Shown piece by piece: positions 11,131 to 22,345 of a stretch of DNA of 64,000 nucleotides. The DNA is from Vicugna pacos (Eukaryota > Chordata > Mammalia > Artiodactyla > Camelidae): positions 1,218,501 to 1,282,500 of the forward strand of contig NC_133015.1 of the NCBI RefSeq assembly GCF_048564905.1, in the 5' to 3' direction. Position 1 is the stretch's first letter, and every line of letters begins with the position of its first letter. Made by a program: the position numbers and the translations under genes. A model generated the notes under the pieces. It ran no database searches and was not told the DNA's origin. It saw nothing but the letters and a program-made list of their open reading frames with translations.

Positions 11131-11138
11131 CTGATTGG
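11131..11138 (-). promoter_or_regulatory. CCAAT box
   Basis: The minus strand reads CCAATCAG, the preferred NF-Y form, in the island's upstream edge. It is about 500 bp from the inferred start, farther than the usual 60-100 bp, so another start nearer to it is possible. Confidence 0.35.
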
Positions 11139-12930
11139 GGGAGGAAATAAAACAACTCAGCAACTGCTTTCCCAACAGAAAGTAGGGAGCAAGGAGTGGG
11201 GGCGAGAAGTTTCCCAAATGCTCTCGGAATTCCTGAGAGCTCAGAAAGACACCTCTCCGACACGAGAAACCACAGGCGTGCAGCACTCCAGAGCTCCCAA
11301 ATCCCTGAGGGCAGCCCAGCCCTAGAGGTTGCTTGGGCGCGGGATCCCCCACCCTTCGCCGGCCAGGCACTCTATACCGCACGCGCCAGGTACCCGCCTC
11401 CGGCCACACGGGTCACTTCCCGGGACAGCCTAGAAGGCGGCCTTCCGATGCATCCAATCACCCAGCTACGCAGCCAAGGGGCGGGTCCTGGGAGGACTTG
11501 GCTCCGCCCTGCCTCTCCAAGCTCCTCCTCCGCGGATACGGTACCCGCTGGAGAGAATCCTCCAGACGCACAGTGAGCGCGAAGCGGTGACCCACACTGC
11601 AAATGGCCCATCCGAGGGAAGAGGAGAGGGTCTTGGTCCAGGAGCGTTGGTGTGAACGGTCGCGGGCGAGGGGAATCTTGGGCAGATGTTCTGGCCATTA
11701 GCAGGCCGGGAGCACTGGAGTTCCACCTTTTTACAACCCCTGCCTTCCGCACTCCCCGCAGACATGGAAACCCTTGCCTGCCGCCGTAGCGCGACATCTG
11801 CGACTACACCCTCTAATGTCAGAGGGTACCCTCCGGGGCTCCTCCTTCAGACGCGGGGAAGTTTTCGGTCCTCAAAGTCTTACAAGGACTACGCTTATCT
11901 GAGCCGCGCGGGACGCCCGGGACAGGCGAGAAAGCGAATTTCTCCCTCCTGTCCTCATTCTGGCCAATGACTAATGAACGGGCAGTGGGGCTGCCACTGT
12001 CTGCGTAGTGTCTTTGAATGTTGAAGATACTCGATGGCGTCCTTTACAGAATTCACAAAAATAAATTTGTAGACCTTTTGCTTGGTGATTCTTGCCAGTG
12101 CTGCTCGCTCACTGGGAATTCCTATCGTTTCATCCGTTCGTGTAACAAATGCACATTGCACGGCACCACGCTGGTGAAATGAAAACAAGGGGAAAGGCTC
12201 TGGAACAGGATGTGATAGTGGAAAGCTAGGCACAAACATGAAAGGGAGAGCTGAAACATAGGGTTGTGTACATCATGTTTCACTGCCCAGAGAGGCCTGG
12301 CTTTTCCTAGTAAGAAAACATCATTCATTTGACAGTTTGAGCAACCACCTTACCCAAACTTTCAAAGACAATATAAGTCTATGGAAGTCTCTCGTGGAAA
12401 CTAAGATTTCCAGATTCAGGATGTCAGACTTCCAAGTAGCTAACGCTTCCAGTGGCAAAATAATAAACTTGCTTTAAGCAGCACTGGGGGCCTTTGCCCT
12501 CCCAAATTAGGTTGTCTGTCTTCCATCTAAATTAGGTTGTCTGCCTCACTTCTTTTCATTAAAGCATCTTCAGCCATTTGGAGACGATTGACTCAACTGA
12601 TGCAGCCAAACATCAAAGCCAGAAGCATGGGGGTGCATTTAGGGAGTACCTGGCCAATGTGAGCCCTGGAATGGCAAGACACGTGCAGATGACAGGAGTG
12701 CGTCCTGGGAGCGAGGACAGCTATGACCATGAAAAGGGTGTTTTGTTTAAGAAAAGAGGGATACGGGTACTAAGTTAGAAGTGCCCCTAAATCGGAAAGG
12801 TTCTCCTTCCTTCTCTGAATACAGTTGGGTCACAGCAGATGTTTCAAAGCTTTGGGTCACTAATCACCACAGGTAAAAGTTGTATAAATTTAAGAGCAAA
12901 CAAGATGGGAATACTCTGCATAAGTGATAT
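11139..12930. other. Island shoulder and upstream flank
   Basis: CpG density declines to about 11,930. A 15-bp direct repeat, aaattaggttgtctg, occurs at 12,504-12,518 and 12,529-12,543. No exon or transposon was recognised. Confidence 0.45.
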
Positions 12931-12934
12931 TATG

Positions 12935-13045
12935 GAGTATTTTATTCAGTGGAGGTACTGGGGATTGAACCCAGGACCTTGTGCATGCTAAGCACACGTT
13001 CTACCACTGAGCTATACTCTGCCCCACAGCCTGGAATATTTTTAA
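12935..13045 (-). mobile_element. Vic-type tRNA-Ala SINE, minus strand
   Basis: The complement shows the tRNA-like head: 'ggattgaacccaggacc' (B box), 'gcatgctaagcac' (anticodon arm) and 'ctaccactgagctata' (A box). Imperfect flanks (tggagtatttta / tggaatattttta) are the likely duplication. The A-rich tail is almost lost, so this copy is shorter than the others. Confidence 0.9.
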
Positions 13046-13094
13046 AGGGAGCAGCTTTTACACTGTGTCACAATTTTTATTCAGTGTCAATTTT

Positions 13095-13195
13095 CAACAA
13101 GACTTTGAACTCCTTACCCATCTTTGTACACCCAGTACTTAACACACACTCAGTGCCTGATAGGTGCTCATTAAAAGATTGATAAACCAAATGAA
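13095..13195 (+). repeat. L2 3' end
   Basis: 'acacccagtacttaacacacactcagtgcctgataggtgctcattaaaagattgat' follows the L2 3' terminal pattern. Confidence 0.5.
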
Positions 13196-13689
13196 CGAAG
13201 AGTGATTTTAGAATGGTGGAGTCAGCATGGTAACACATAAGGACAAAAATCCAGTGAACTTCATAAGACTCGTTTGCAATTTACTTCCTTGTATGTAAGT
13301 GCAGCTGTAAGTGTAGCCATAAATAATAGGATTTACTCACTCATACCAGTCTCTGCACTCATCAGTCATGTAAGCTAGGAAAGCATGTCATTCATTCAGC
13401 TCCTCAGTGCCTCCACTGCCAAATATGTCAAGAGGAGATAAGAATTAGAATGTTTCTACTCCTTAGGAATAATAGGATGACCAGATAAGAAAAGGCATGG
13501 GCAAGTGTTACCTCGTGAACAACGTACATTAAGGGGCTGTTTTGTATTAGGCACTGTGGAGTACATTGTAAATTGTCAATATTGGTTATTGGAATAAATT
13601 TTACAGAAATTACCAGAGTATTGGGTTCAAACATTCACCTATGTCCCAATGGCAGTGAAAGGCTGATTCAGGAGAAAGGAAAAGGAGGG
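13196..13689. other. Unassigned
   Basis: A/T-rich unique sequence with no recognised exon or repeat. Confidence 0.5.
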
Positions 13690-13890
13690 AATTAACATTT
13701 ATAAAGCTCCTTCTAGAATCAATCATGGCATTCATGGTTTTATGTTCCTTAGGACGATTGTGTGCAATGCATTTTGTTATAACCATTTATAGATGAAAAG
13801 TCTGGTATCAATAGCAATGGTACTGACCAAGGTCCCAAAGCTGGGAAGTGGTAGAAGCAACTTTGGGACCCAGGTTTGTGAGTTTAGGAA
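13690..13890 (-). repeat. MIR SINE
   Basis: 'aaccatttatagatgaaaag ... ctgaccaaggtcccaaagctgggaagtggtagaagcaactttgggacccaggtttg' matches MIR on the minus strand. Confidence 0.5.
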
Positions 13891-14765
13891 TGCAACAGCC
13901 ACCCATCCTGAGATGCTGCCTGTAGAGGAAAAAGAGGGAAGAGCCTTTAAGGACATCAAGGCTGAAGAGAATTGCTTGAAAACAGTGGTCCCTGTTTGCA
14001 GGCGGGGCAGGGTGCAATCTTGGTTGAGAGGGACTAGCAATTGACTCAGTCCTTTAAAATGCACACTTTCCCCACACAGCGTCTAAGGACAATTCTCAGA
14101 GGTGATTCAGTCTAAATCTATAAGGATCAGAGAAAATTTTTTCTAGTTACCTTAAATTTTGTGAAATGCCATAGTACTACTTTCTTTCCTTCAACCCTGT
14201 CTCCCTGAGATATAGAGATAGACACAAAGATAAAAATCGTTGCCCAGTTCCCCATGAGAATCCAGAAGTGACCTGTCTCTGAGCCAGGGTCCCCACTGGA
14301 ATTTCCCTTGGTTAGCCAAGCACCAGATCAGAGCTGTACAATTACTCTGAGTACGTGATTAAATGGGGAGCCCTCTCCCTACTCAGAGACTGTACAGAAG
14401 GAGAGGGCTGCTTTCAGTAGGATGTGCAAGGCACCGGACAAATATTTTTTGCAGAGTGCCTGTCTTCATAAACAATTTGATTTTTAAAATGCATTACAAA
14501 GCCCATGCCCCATGTGAAGTACGGTGATTTAATGATGAAAGTTTAGAATAACAGCTAGAGAAGAGATATTTATTTACGGTTTTTTTCAGTCCATGTAATG
14601 ATTCTTCACCATGTCCAGGCACCACTTCTTCCTGTTCAAGTTTAAAAACCACCTTTTCATTTTCTTTCTTGTTCACTATTGTCAAATGCACCATTCTTAG
14701 TTAATTTCATTCCTCCCGCCTTGAGAAAAGGTAGCGACAACATTGTTACTCGTAACACCAGGGCT
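13891..14765. other. Unassigned
   Basis: Unique sequence with no supported exon or repeat up to the L1 junction. Confidence 0.5.
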
Positions 14766-14767
14766 TT

Positions 14768-15835
14768 ATTATGTTGAGGTGCGTTCCCTCTATACCCACT
14801 TTCTGGAGAGTTTTTACCATAAATGGATGTTGAGTTTTGTCAAAAGTTTTTTCTGCAGCTATTGAGATGATCATATGGTTTTTATTCTTCAATTTGTTAA
14901 TGTATTACTGTGTATCACATTGATTTGCAGATATTGAAAAATCCTTGCATCCCTGAGATAAATCCCACTTGATTGTGGTATATGAACCTTTTAATGTATT
15001 GTTGGATTTGGTTTGCTAGTATTCTGTTGAGGATTTTTGAGTCTATGTTCATCAGTTTTATTGGACTGTAATTTTCTTTTCTTGTGATATCTTTGCCTAG
15101 TTTTAATGATGCTGGTTAGGGTGATGCTGGACTCATGAAATGAGTTTGGAAGGGTTCCTTCCTCTGAAATTTTTTGAAATAAATTGAGAAAGGTAGGTGT
15201 TAACTCTTCTCTAAGCATTTGGAAGAATTCACCTGTGAAGCCTTCTGGTCCTGAACTTTTGTTTGTTGGGAGTTTTTTGGGTTTTTTTTTAAATTGCTGA
15301 TTCAACTTTGTTACTGGTAATTGGTCTGGTCACATTTTCTGTTTCTTCCTGGTTCAATCTTTGGAGATTGTACAATTCTAGGAATTTGTCCATTTCTTCT
15401 TTGTCCATTTTATTCACATATAGCTGTCTGTAGTAATCTTTTATGATCTTCTACAATGGACACTTACCATACTAAGTGAAATAAGTCAGACAAAGAAAGA
15501 CAGCTATCATCTGACATCACTTATATGTGAAATCTTTTAAAAATGATGCAAATGAACTTATTTACTAAACAGAAATAGATTTGCAGACATAGAAAACAAA
15601 CTTACGGTTCCTAGAGGGGAAGTGGGGAGGGATAAATTAGAAATTTGGGATTAACAGATATACACTATTATATAGAAAACAGATAAACAACAAAGACCTA
15701 CAGAGTAGCACAAGGAACTATATTCAATATCTTGTAATAATCTATAATGGAAAAGAATATATATACACATATAACTGAATCAATTTGCTGTACCCCTGAA
15801 ACATTGTAAATCAATTATACTTCAATTTAAAAAAA
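14768..15835. mobile_element. 5'-inverted L1 (twin priming)
   Basis: The element has two parts in opposite orientation. 14,768 to about 15,450 is the reverse complement of the L1 ORF2 reverse-transcriptase region; its minus-strand frame at 14,991-15,305 includes '[14 protein letters not shown]' and 'EEGTLPNSF', typical of the finger/palm region. About 15,455-15,835 is plus-strand L1 3' end: 'accatactaagtgaaataagtcag', the 3' UTR with 'cttacggttcctagaggggaag', and an A-rich tail. The ORF2 between these parts is missing. This is the layout left by twin-primed reverse transcription. No target duplication was found, and the inverted part carries several breaks. Confidence 0.9.
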
Positions 15836-15849
15836 ATTTTTTAAGCATA

Positions 15850-16865
15850 CATGTGGGAAAGAAATTGCTGGGTCAAAATATATACACATTTGTAAGATTA
15901 AATAGCTACTGTCAAATTGCCTGCCAAAATAATGTACCGATGTGACCACCGTGCTTTCCTGCTGGCAGTACCGAAGAGTACCTAAGAGTTCGCCACATAT
16001 GTGGTAAAGAAATGGAAAATAAAAGCTTCATTAGTAATTTCAAAATGTAGATTAAAACAGGAAGTTTGGCAAAGATAGATTAACTATCTTTTAATTTATC
16101 TATCAATCAATCTGCCTGCATATCTTTGCCAAACTTCTTGTTTTAATCTACATTTTTAAATTATTAATGAGGTTGATATTTTTCCATAAGCACTTTGGCC
16201 ATTAATATCTTTTCTTCTGTTAATTGCTTATTTGTGCCCTTGGCTCATTTCCTAATGGGTTGTTCCTTTTTTTCCTTACTTTTGTAAAAGGGCTTCATGT
16301 AGTGAGGATATTAATCCCCTGACTGCCACATATATTGCAAATATTTTTATCACTTTGCCATTAGCTCTTAAATGTTTTCTATTGATGTCTTTAATATTCT
16401 AAATTACAAAGAAATAGATCCTCTCTCTACGCTTCTATTAATACATAAATATATTAAGTTAAAACATTAAATTCACCATCACAACCACAAAACACAAGGA
16501 TTTTACTCTTCCTCCCAGAGACAACCACCTCTAATAATTTGTTGATGACTTTCCAAACTCTTTCTTATGCATATTTGTTAACATTTGTTTTGATGTGTAA
16601 AAGTTTCAAATTTACTTTATTAAATGATTTACCTCCTGAAGCTTGATTTAGATGTCATCCACTGTATGACTGGTGTCCTATTAGAAACACCTTTCTGACT
16701 CCAAAATATATATAAATATTCACTTGTATTTTCCCCCAATGTGTTTATGGTTTCATTTTTTTTTTCACATATGTCTTTAGATAATCTGAAACTTATGTAG
16801 ACTGTCACTTGAGGTAAGGAACTTACTTTGCCATTTTTCCAAACAGATAGATCTGAAGAATACTT
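15850..16865 (-). mobile_element. Ancient L1M, minus strand, split by a hairpin duplication
   Basis: The order of motifs matches the reverse complement of an old L1 ORF2 3' part: 'gaaattgctgggtcaaa', 'caaattgcctgccaaa', 'ttaattgcttatttgtgcccttggctcat', 'gatattaatcccctgactgccacatat', 'tttctgactccaaaatatata'. It abuts the younger inverted L1, which may have inserted into its end. Left of the hairpin the alignment is disturbed. Confidence 0.7.
16028..16170. repeat. Near-perfect 50-bp inverted repeat
   Basis: Arm 1 is 16,028-16,077 and arm 2 is 16,121-16,170, separated by 43 bp. Arm 2's reverse complement matches arm 1 at 47 of 50 positions. Two of the three differences would be G.U pairs in RNA, so 49 of 50 could pair. 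Arm 2 fits the antisense L1 around it; arm 1 looks like an inverted copy. If transcribed it would form a long hairpin of the size of miRNA precursors or ADAR targets, but there is no evidence of expression. Confidence 0.9.
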
Positions 16866-17425
16866 CACACACACAAAAAAAGCACATCCCAGAATAAAGG
16901 CAAATGTAGAAAGTTAAGAATTTGCAAAGATTAGCTCAAGACAGAGCAGCTTAGTGTGGCTATGGCATAGGAGACTCATGTGGGAAAAACAGAAGATACC
17001 ACTGGAAGAGCAGATGAATTAAGATCAGGGAGGAATTTGAAATTAAAGGCCAGGAGGCCAGGAGGAGGTCTGAGGGGTTTGGGGACAGGGAGCATCTAAC
17101 CAGAGCCACCCCTAGGGCAGTGTGAGGACAGACGGGCGTAGGTGCACAGAGGCAGGGAGGTGGTGAGAAGGCTATTGCAGTGGCTCAGGTGCATGTAACT
17201 GGGGTCTAAATTAGGACCGAGGCAGTGGGGTTAGAGAGGAGGTGATGATTGCTAGGTACCTGGAAGAGTCAACAGGACTTGAGGGCAAGAAAGGAGTCTG
17301 CTGTGACTCCAAAACTCTCAGGTCTGGGTGGCCGTCAAGAGGACAAAGATGGCTCCTGGGCTGGGTGGAGCTGTTCTGGGCTACACAGCTCTTCACCCTC
17401 TGTTTTCACAGGTGGTAGGTTGAAG
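16866..17425. other. Possible old dispersed repeat
   Basis: 17,040-17,330 has the texture of a widespread old mammalian repeat ('gaaggctattgcagtggctcaggtg ... actccaaaactctcaggtctg'), but I cannot name it. No exon was seen. Confidence 0.3.
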
Positions 17426-17429
17426 AAGT

Positions 17430-17540
17430 TTTCCTTTCTTCATTGTACAGATGGGGAAACCGAGGTTCGGCAAGACACGACTTGCCCCAGAGAGACAGAA
17501 GTGATGGGTCCCTTGTGGCACGATCTGGGTAAAAACTGAG
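17430..17540 (-). repeat. MIR fragment
   Basis: 'tcattgtacagatggggaaaccgaggttcggcaagacacgacttgcccca' is the minus-strand MIR core. Confidence 0.5.
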
Positions 17541-18775
17541 GACAGCGGGGATCTGGAGGTCTGTTATTTGAAAGTTTCGTGTTGAACATGACAAACTCAC
17601 CCCACCTGTGAGCATTGGGTGGGCGGCGGTGGGCAGGTGATGAGGGTATGTGCTCCTGTGCGTACATGTGCTCCACGGGCACGTGGGTGGGGAGGATAAC
17701 ACATGTACCAGCTGAGTTTTTCTCTCAGGAGCTGATGATGGGCACCAGCGCTCCCTGGATGGCTTCCTCTTCCCAAATAAACAATCATATGACACAATGT
17801 CTGAAAACCCAGATGATTTCCTGTCTCCCTTGGCCCTGAGCCCTGCCTGCTGCAAACCTGGAGCCATTAGAGCTATCTCCAGCCCTCTGTTTCCCTCCAC
17901 CCTCAGTCTCCAGCTCCAGGACTCATGAAACACCATGAGCTCACTACGCCTGGCCTGCTTGGCACCTGCTACATGAAGAGGATGGACATTCTTCTGCCAA
18001 AGAAAACTCAGTGACTGGACCAGTGACCTGGACTTTCTCTAACAGGCTGGCTCAGCCACATACCACTTCAAGGCTCCATCCCCCAGGGATCTGTTACTCC
18101 CATCAGGACTCCGATCCAAGGGACCTTGAATAGGATCCACCCCTACCAAAAAGGAAGTCATGTTTCCCAAGGGTCATTCCTTACCTTCTCTCTACGCTGC
18201 AAATAAGCCAGCAACAATGCACAGAGCGAAAGGAGACCTGTTCTCCCTCAGCCTGTCCTCTCTTGGTGTCTGGCTGAACTCCCACGTATTGTGGGCCCGC
18301 AGGAGTTCCGTGCTCATGCACCGTGTCCACAAGGCTGCAGCTGAGTGATCGGGACACTGACAGCCCCAAGAGACCACTCTTCCCACTCAAACCAGAGCTT
18401 GCTTCAAATACAGAAGGACAACAGTAGCACTTCTAGGAAACACGAATGGCCAAAGAACGGATCATATCCTTTTCTCTCTTGTTACTTCTCTGTGTTAGCC
18501 AAGCAACTATGCTGAAAATGATGACATAAAAAGAAAGGAAAAGAAAGGGCAGCCTGAATTCCTATAAGTCCTTCCTTACCTACCAGTAAACCAAAGGTGG
18601 GCGTGGGTGTGTATATCAAAAAGTGAAATGGAGATATTTCAGTTAGTTTTATCCAGTGTTTCCTCGGCAGAGGTAAAAATAAAATACACGTGAATTTGCA
18701 AGCTATGAAATACGAAGTATGCAATTTTAGTGATTTGGCATACAAGTGAAATGCTTTTATATTTATGTTTAAAGC
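17541..18775. other. Unassigned
   Basis: Unique sequence. Open frames of 60-120 codons overlap one another on opposite strands and show no recognisable domain. Confidence 0.5.
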
Positions 18776-18777
18776 TG

Positions 18778-19050
18778 GCTTTGTAGTATTCTCAGTAGCC
18801 AAAGGGTGGAAATAGCCCAGGCGTCCATCGGTGGATGAATGCGGCACCCAAAGTTGTTAGACTCATAGAGACAAAAAATAGAGCAGGGCCTGGGAGGGGA
18901 GCAGAGTGGGAGTTGGTGTGCAGTGGTACAGGGTTTCAGTTTTGCAAGAGGGAAAAAGTTCATAGTGGATGGTGGTGATGGTTGTAGAACAATGTTAATG
19001 TGATTTAAATGATTAAAATGATGTTTTATGTTATGCATATTTACCACAAT
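18778..19050 (+). mobile_element. L1M 3' fragment
   Basis: 'tattctcagtagccaaagggtggaaatagcccaggcgtccatcggtggatgaatg' then jumps to the 3' UTR ('gtggtgatggttgtagaacaatg ... taccacaattaaaag'). The ORF2 end between them is largely lost. Confidence 0.65.
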
Positions 19051-19232
19051 TAAAAGATAATGAATGCATGAATGAATAATTGACACAATATAAAGATGAA
19101 CAGCAAAATTCATGTTAATCATTTAAATGTTTAATTTTGCTTTATTTATAATGACATTAAATGACAAATTTTTTAAAAGTAGGTTGAGAGGATCACAGAA
19201 GAAAGGGAAATGCCTTGTATTTTAGTACCTTT

Positions 19233-19290
19233 AACTGCATTTTCATTTTGCACTGGGCCTTGCAAATTATAGAGCTGGTCCTGCCCTCAC
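19233..19290 (+). repeat. Fragment of an unnamed dispersed repeat
   Basis: 'cattttcattttgcactgggccttgcaaattatagagctggtcctg' is the same family as the segment near 48.2 kb (minus strand). The family is not named; an old DNA transposon is likely. Confidence 0.4.
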
Positions 19291-19750
19291 TCTCCCATCA
19301 ACAGCTCAGTCCCTATGCCTGGTTCCTTCCTCTGAGTCCACATTCACCACTTGAGAAAAGTGTTCTCTCCTTTTCCCTCTTATTTCTCTTTCTTTCGCAT
19401 TCTCCCTCCCTATGCCCTTCCTTTTCTTAACCAAGAGCAAGACAGTCATTACCACATCTCTCCATTTACCTTCCTTAACATATTTCACCTCCTTCCTTCA
19501 CAGAGACCAGCCCACCGGGTCCTTGGGCTCTGTGCACGTCCCAGTTACCCTATCTGCACCCACCCCCTTCTCCCCTCACATCCTGAAGCTGTGGCGCTTT
19601 GCCCTGGAGGCTCATGGACCACTTTCTCTGCCTCTCTGCATCCCTGGGCTTCAGTCACTCCTGAGAGATCCTATCCACTTGGAGCCCTCACTTATCCTTC
19701 TCTGAACTCCCCTGGATTCCAAATGGGTTATCCAGAAACACTTTTCTTTA
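19291..19750. other. Unassigned, pyrimidine-rich
   Basis: CT-rich unique sequence (densest at 19,330-19,510). No exon or repeat was recognised. Confidence 0.5.
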
Positions 19751-20204
19751 AAAAGAACAGATGGGCAAACCAAATGTCCATCAACTGATGAATGGATAAG
19801 CAAAATGTAGTCTAGACCTACAAGGGAATGTTACTCAGCCTTTAAATGGAAGGAAATTCTGACACATGCTACAAGCTGGATAAACCTTGGAGACCTTAAG
19901 CAAAGTGAAATAGATCAGATGCAAAAGAACAAATCCTGTATGATTCCACTTACATAAGGTTCCCAGAGTAAGCAAATTCATACTAACAGAAAGTAGAATG
20001 GAGGTTGCCAGGGACTGTGGGGAGGGAGAAATGAGGATCTGCTTCTCAGTATGGAAAATTGTTTGTTTCTGGGTATGCATACTGGCGGTAGTTGTACAAT
20101 ATTGTGAATGTAATTTATGCCCCTGAATTGTACATTTAAAATGGCTAAAATGGTAAAATTTATACTATGTATACTTTACCACGATTTTTTTAAAAAAAGA
20201 ACAG
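19751..20204 (+). mobile_element. L1M 3' end with target-site duplication
   Basis: The flanks share aaaagaacag (19,751-19,760 and 20,195-20,204). Inside are 'ccaaatgtccatcaactgatgaatggataa', 'aaccttggagaccttaagc', 'ggaggttgccagggactgtgggg' and 'ctgaattgtacatttaaaatgg', the standard L1M 3' order. It is 5'-truncated within the last part of ORF2. Confidence 0.88.
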
Positions 20205-21030
20205 GTAGGGACCTCTGCCCCTGTCTCTTTATCTTGTCCTTTCTCCACCTAGAGATATGTGTATCCTGGAGAAAAGGAAAGATGATTTACACCTTCACTT
20301 CAAGGCTGGACAGGAAAAAAGACAGAGGAAATGAAGGAGAGGATGTGGCATCATTCACCAAGGTTATGGTGTCAGCTGAAGAATTGTTTTCAGAGAAGCA
20401 CTTGAGGGCTTTCTGATGGCAGCAGAGTAGAGTTGCGGGTTCAGGGAGGAGGAATGACTTACCCGGTCCTCCTAGCTCCTGGCTGACAAGGACAGCACTA
20501 GAGGCATGGATGGACGGGCTGGCTCCCAACCCAGGGCTGTTCCCTCTTGAATGAAGCTCTCCATGCCATTGCACCCATGCAGCCATGAGGGAAATGACAT
20601 GTGAGTCAGTGATGACAGCAAAATGAAATAGGGACTCTAAGGAAAGTAGACATAGAGGAGCCATGGGCTCTGCTTTCCAGGGTTAGACCAGAGAATTGGG
20701 GATGTATAGCTAAGGAGTTATATAAGGTAAGGAGCCCAAGGCAGGCATCCTGGGCAGAAGTAACAGGATGTACTGCAGGATACAGCAGCATCCCTGGCCA
20801 TGTTTCTGTAGCGGGCTCTATTGTCATCTGACCCAGGACTGTTCAGGCACAGCGGGACATTTAGCATCTCTGATCTTTGCCTGCTAAAGTCCATAAGGAC
20901 TCCCCAGTCACTGTGACAATATCATGCACCTGACACATTTCCAAATGCCACCAGAAGAGTGGGTACCATCCCTAGCTAGCTTCTGGTTGGTCTATTTCCA
21001 GGGCACATGGGCAGGGGGGTTCACTGACAC
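20205..21030. other. Unassigned
   Basis: Unique sequence with no recognised exon or repeat. Confidence 0.5.
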
Positions 21031-21125
21031 ACCATTGGAGCAGTTGCCCAGGGTCCCCCATTTAAAAGGGTCCTGCTTAATGCTCTGAGATTACAGTGTT
21101 GACATTCTTGATCCTTTTACCCTTG
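21030..21125 (+). repeat. Fragment of an unnamed dispersed repeat
   Basis: 'ttgcccagggtcccccatttaaaagggtcctgcttaatgctctgagattacagtgttgacattcttgat' aligns with the reverse complement of 48,260-48,350. The pieces near 19.2 and 48.2 kb belong to the same family. Confidence 0.4.
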
Positions 21126-21829
21126 AATTTTTGTTTTGGGGGGATAGAGTCCATGAACAATGGAGAATGTGCTGAGGGCTTGAAGCTTCTGCTCTTGTGC
21201 ACTCCCACCTCTTGCCATCTCCCCAGGATGGGTTCTCCACCACCCACTCCATGCCCCCCGCACATCAGGCTCCACCCAGTTTCCCCTCCCCACCCTCATC
21301 ACTTGACCCCATCACACTGGTGGCTGGAGAGGGGAGACACTTTCTGTATTGCCCTCCACCCCCAGCGGAGGTCAAGTCAAGCTCAGAGAGGGCCAAGCTT
21401 GAGTGCAGGCCCCTCGGTGTATCTGGATAGGGTAAAGCAGTGGTCATCACTGCCCCGGGCTGGCTGTGCCTTGGCACGTTGCAGGGTGACCAGGCAGGGA
21501 CCCCTTGCCCAACCCCAAAGCGGGTACCCAGCTTCTCTTTGGTTGCAATCCCTTAGAGTCTGCCCATCCACCTGTGAGTTGGGTGGAGGCCCATAGGAAG
21601 GGACCTTGATTGTGCACCCCCAGCCGGGGCCCTGCACTCTACACTGGACCCACAAATTACAGAGCCAGCTCTGAACGTATAGTAGTGTCAGTGGTAGACA
21701 TAGAGACAAGGGGGTGCTTTCGGGAAATAGTTTGGCATGGATTCCATAGGTTTTAGTGACTGATTACATATGGAGGGAGAGGGAGGATTTTAAGACACTC
21801 CCGCCCAACTTTTAGCCTGGAGAAGCTCA
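21126..21829. other. Unassigned, C-rich
   Basis: CCACCC/CCCC-rich unique sequence at 21,200-21,370. A 166-codon frame is proline-rich and low-complexity with no recognisable domain, so I do not call a gene. Confidence 0.45.
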
Positions 21830-22135
21830 GTTTGTTTGAAGGGGGTATGGAAAAGTAGGGAGAAATAATAAGTTTACTTTGGGACATATTTATTTTGAGA
21901 TTATTACGGAGACATCCAGAAAGCAATTGGAAATTAGGCCTGGAGCCCAAGAAAGAAGTATGATCAAAAAGAAATGGGTTTGTTTGAGTTATAGGTGTAT
22001 GGAAGGTGTTTACTGTTATGGGAGCAAAGGAGAAGGGCCACGACAAGTTGCGATGGTTGGAAGAGGGACAAGGATGCTTCAGGGACAGAAAGTGAGGTTA
22101 GACAGAAACATGAGCATTGAATTTGGTCACTAGAA
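21830..22135 (+). repeat. Possible old dispersed repeat
   Basis: 'gagattattacggagacatccagaaagcaattggaaattaggcctggagcccaagaa' resembles a known mammalian interspersed sequence. The family is not recalled with certainty. Confidence 0.3.
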
Positions 22136-22149
22136 AGTCACCAAGTACC

Positions 22150-22345
22150 TTAGAGCTGCTCTGTCCAATATGATCGCCACTAGCCACATGCAGCAATTAA
22201 AATTCAAGTTAAAATTAAATAAAATTTAAAATTCAGTTCCATGAGCCACGTTGTATATTCTCAGTAGCCACATATGGCTAGTGGTTACCATACTGGACCA
22301 CTCAGAATAAAATATTACCATTCTCACAGAATGTTCTGTCGAACA
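22150..22345 (+). mobile_element. hAT-type non-autonomous DNA transposon
   Basis: 'ctgctctgtccaatatgatcgccactagccacatg' at the left and 'agccacatatggctagtggttaccatactgg' inside are complementary to each other, forming the palindromic body known from a common mammalian hAT-Charlie MITE. The right end reads 'gttctgtcgaacagcac'. Confidence 0.6.
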
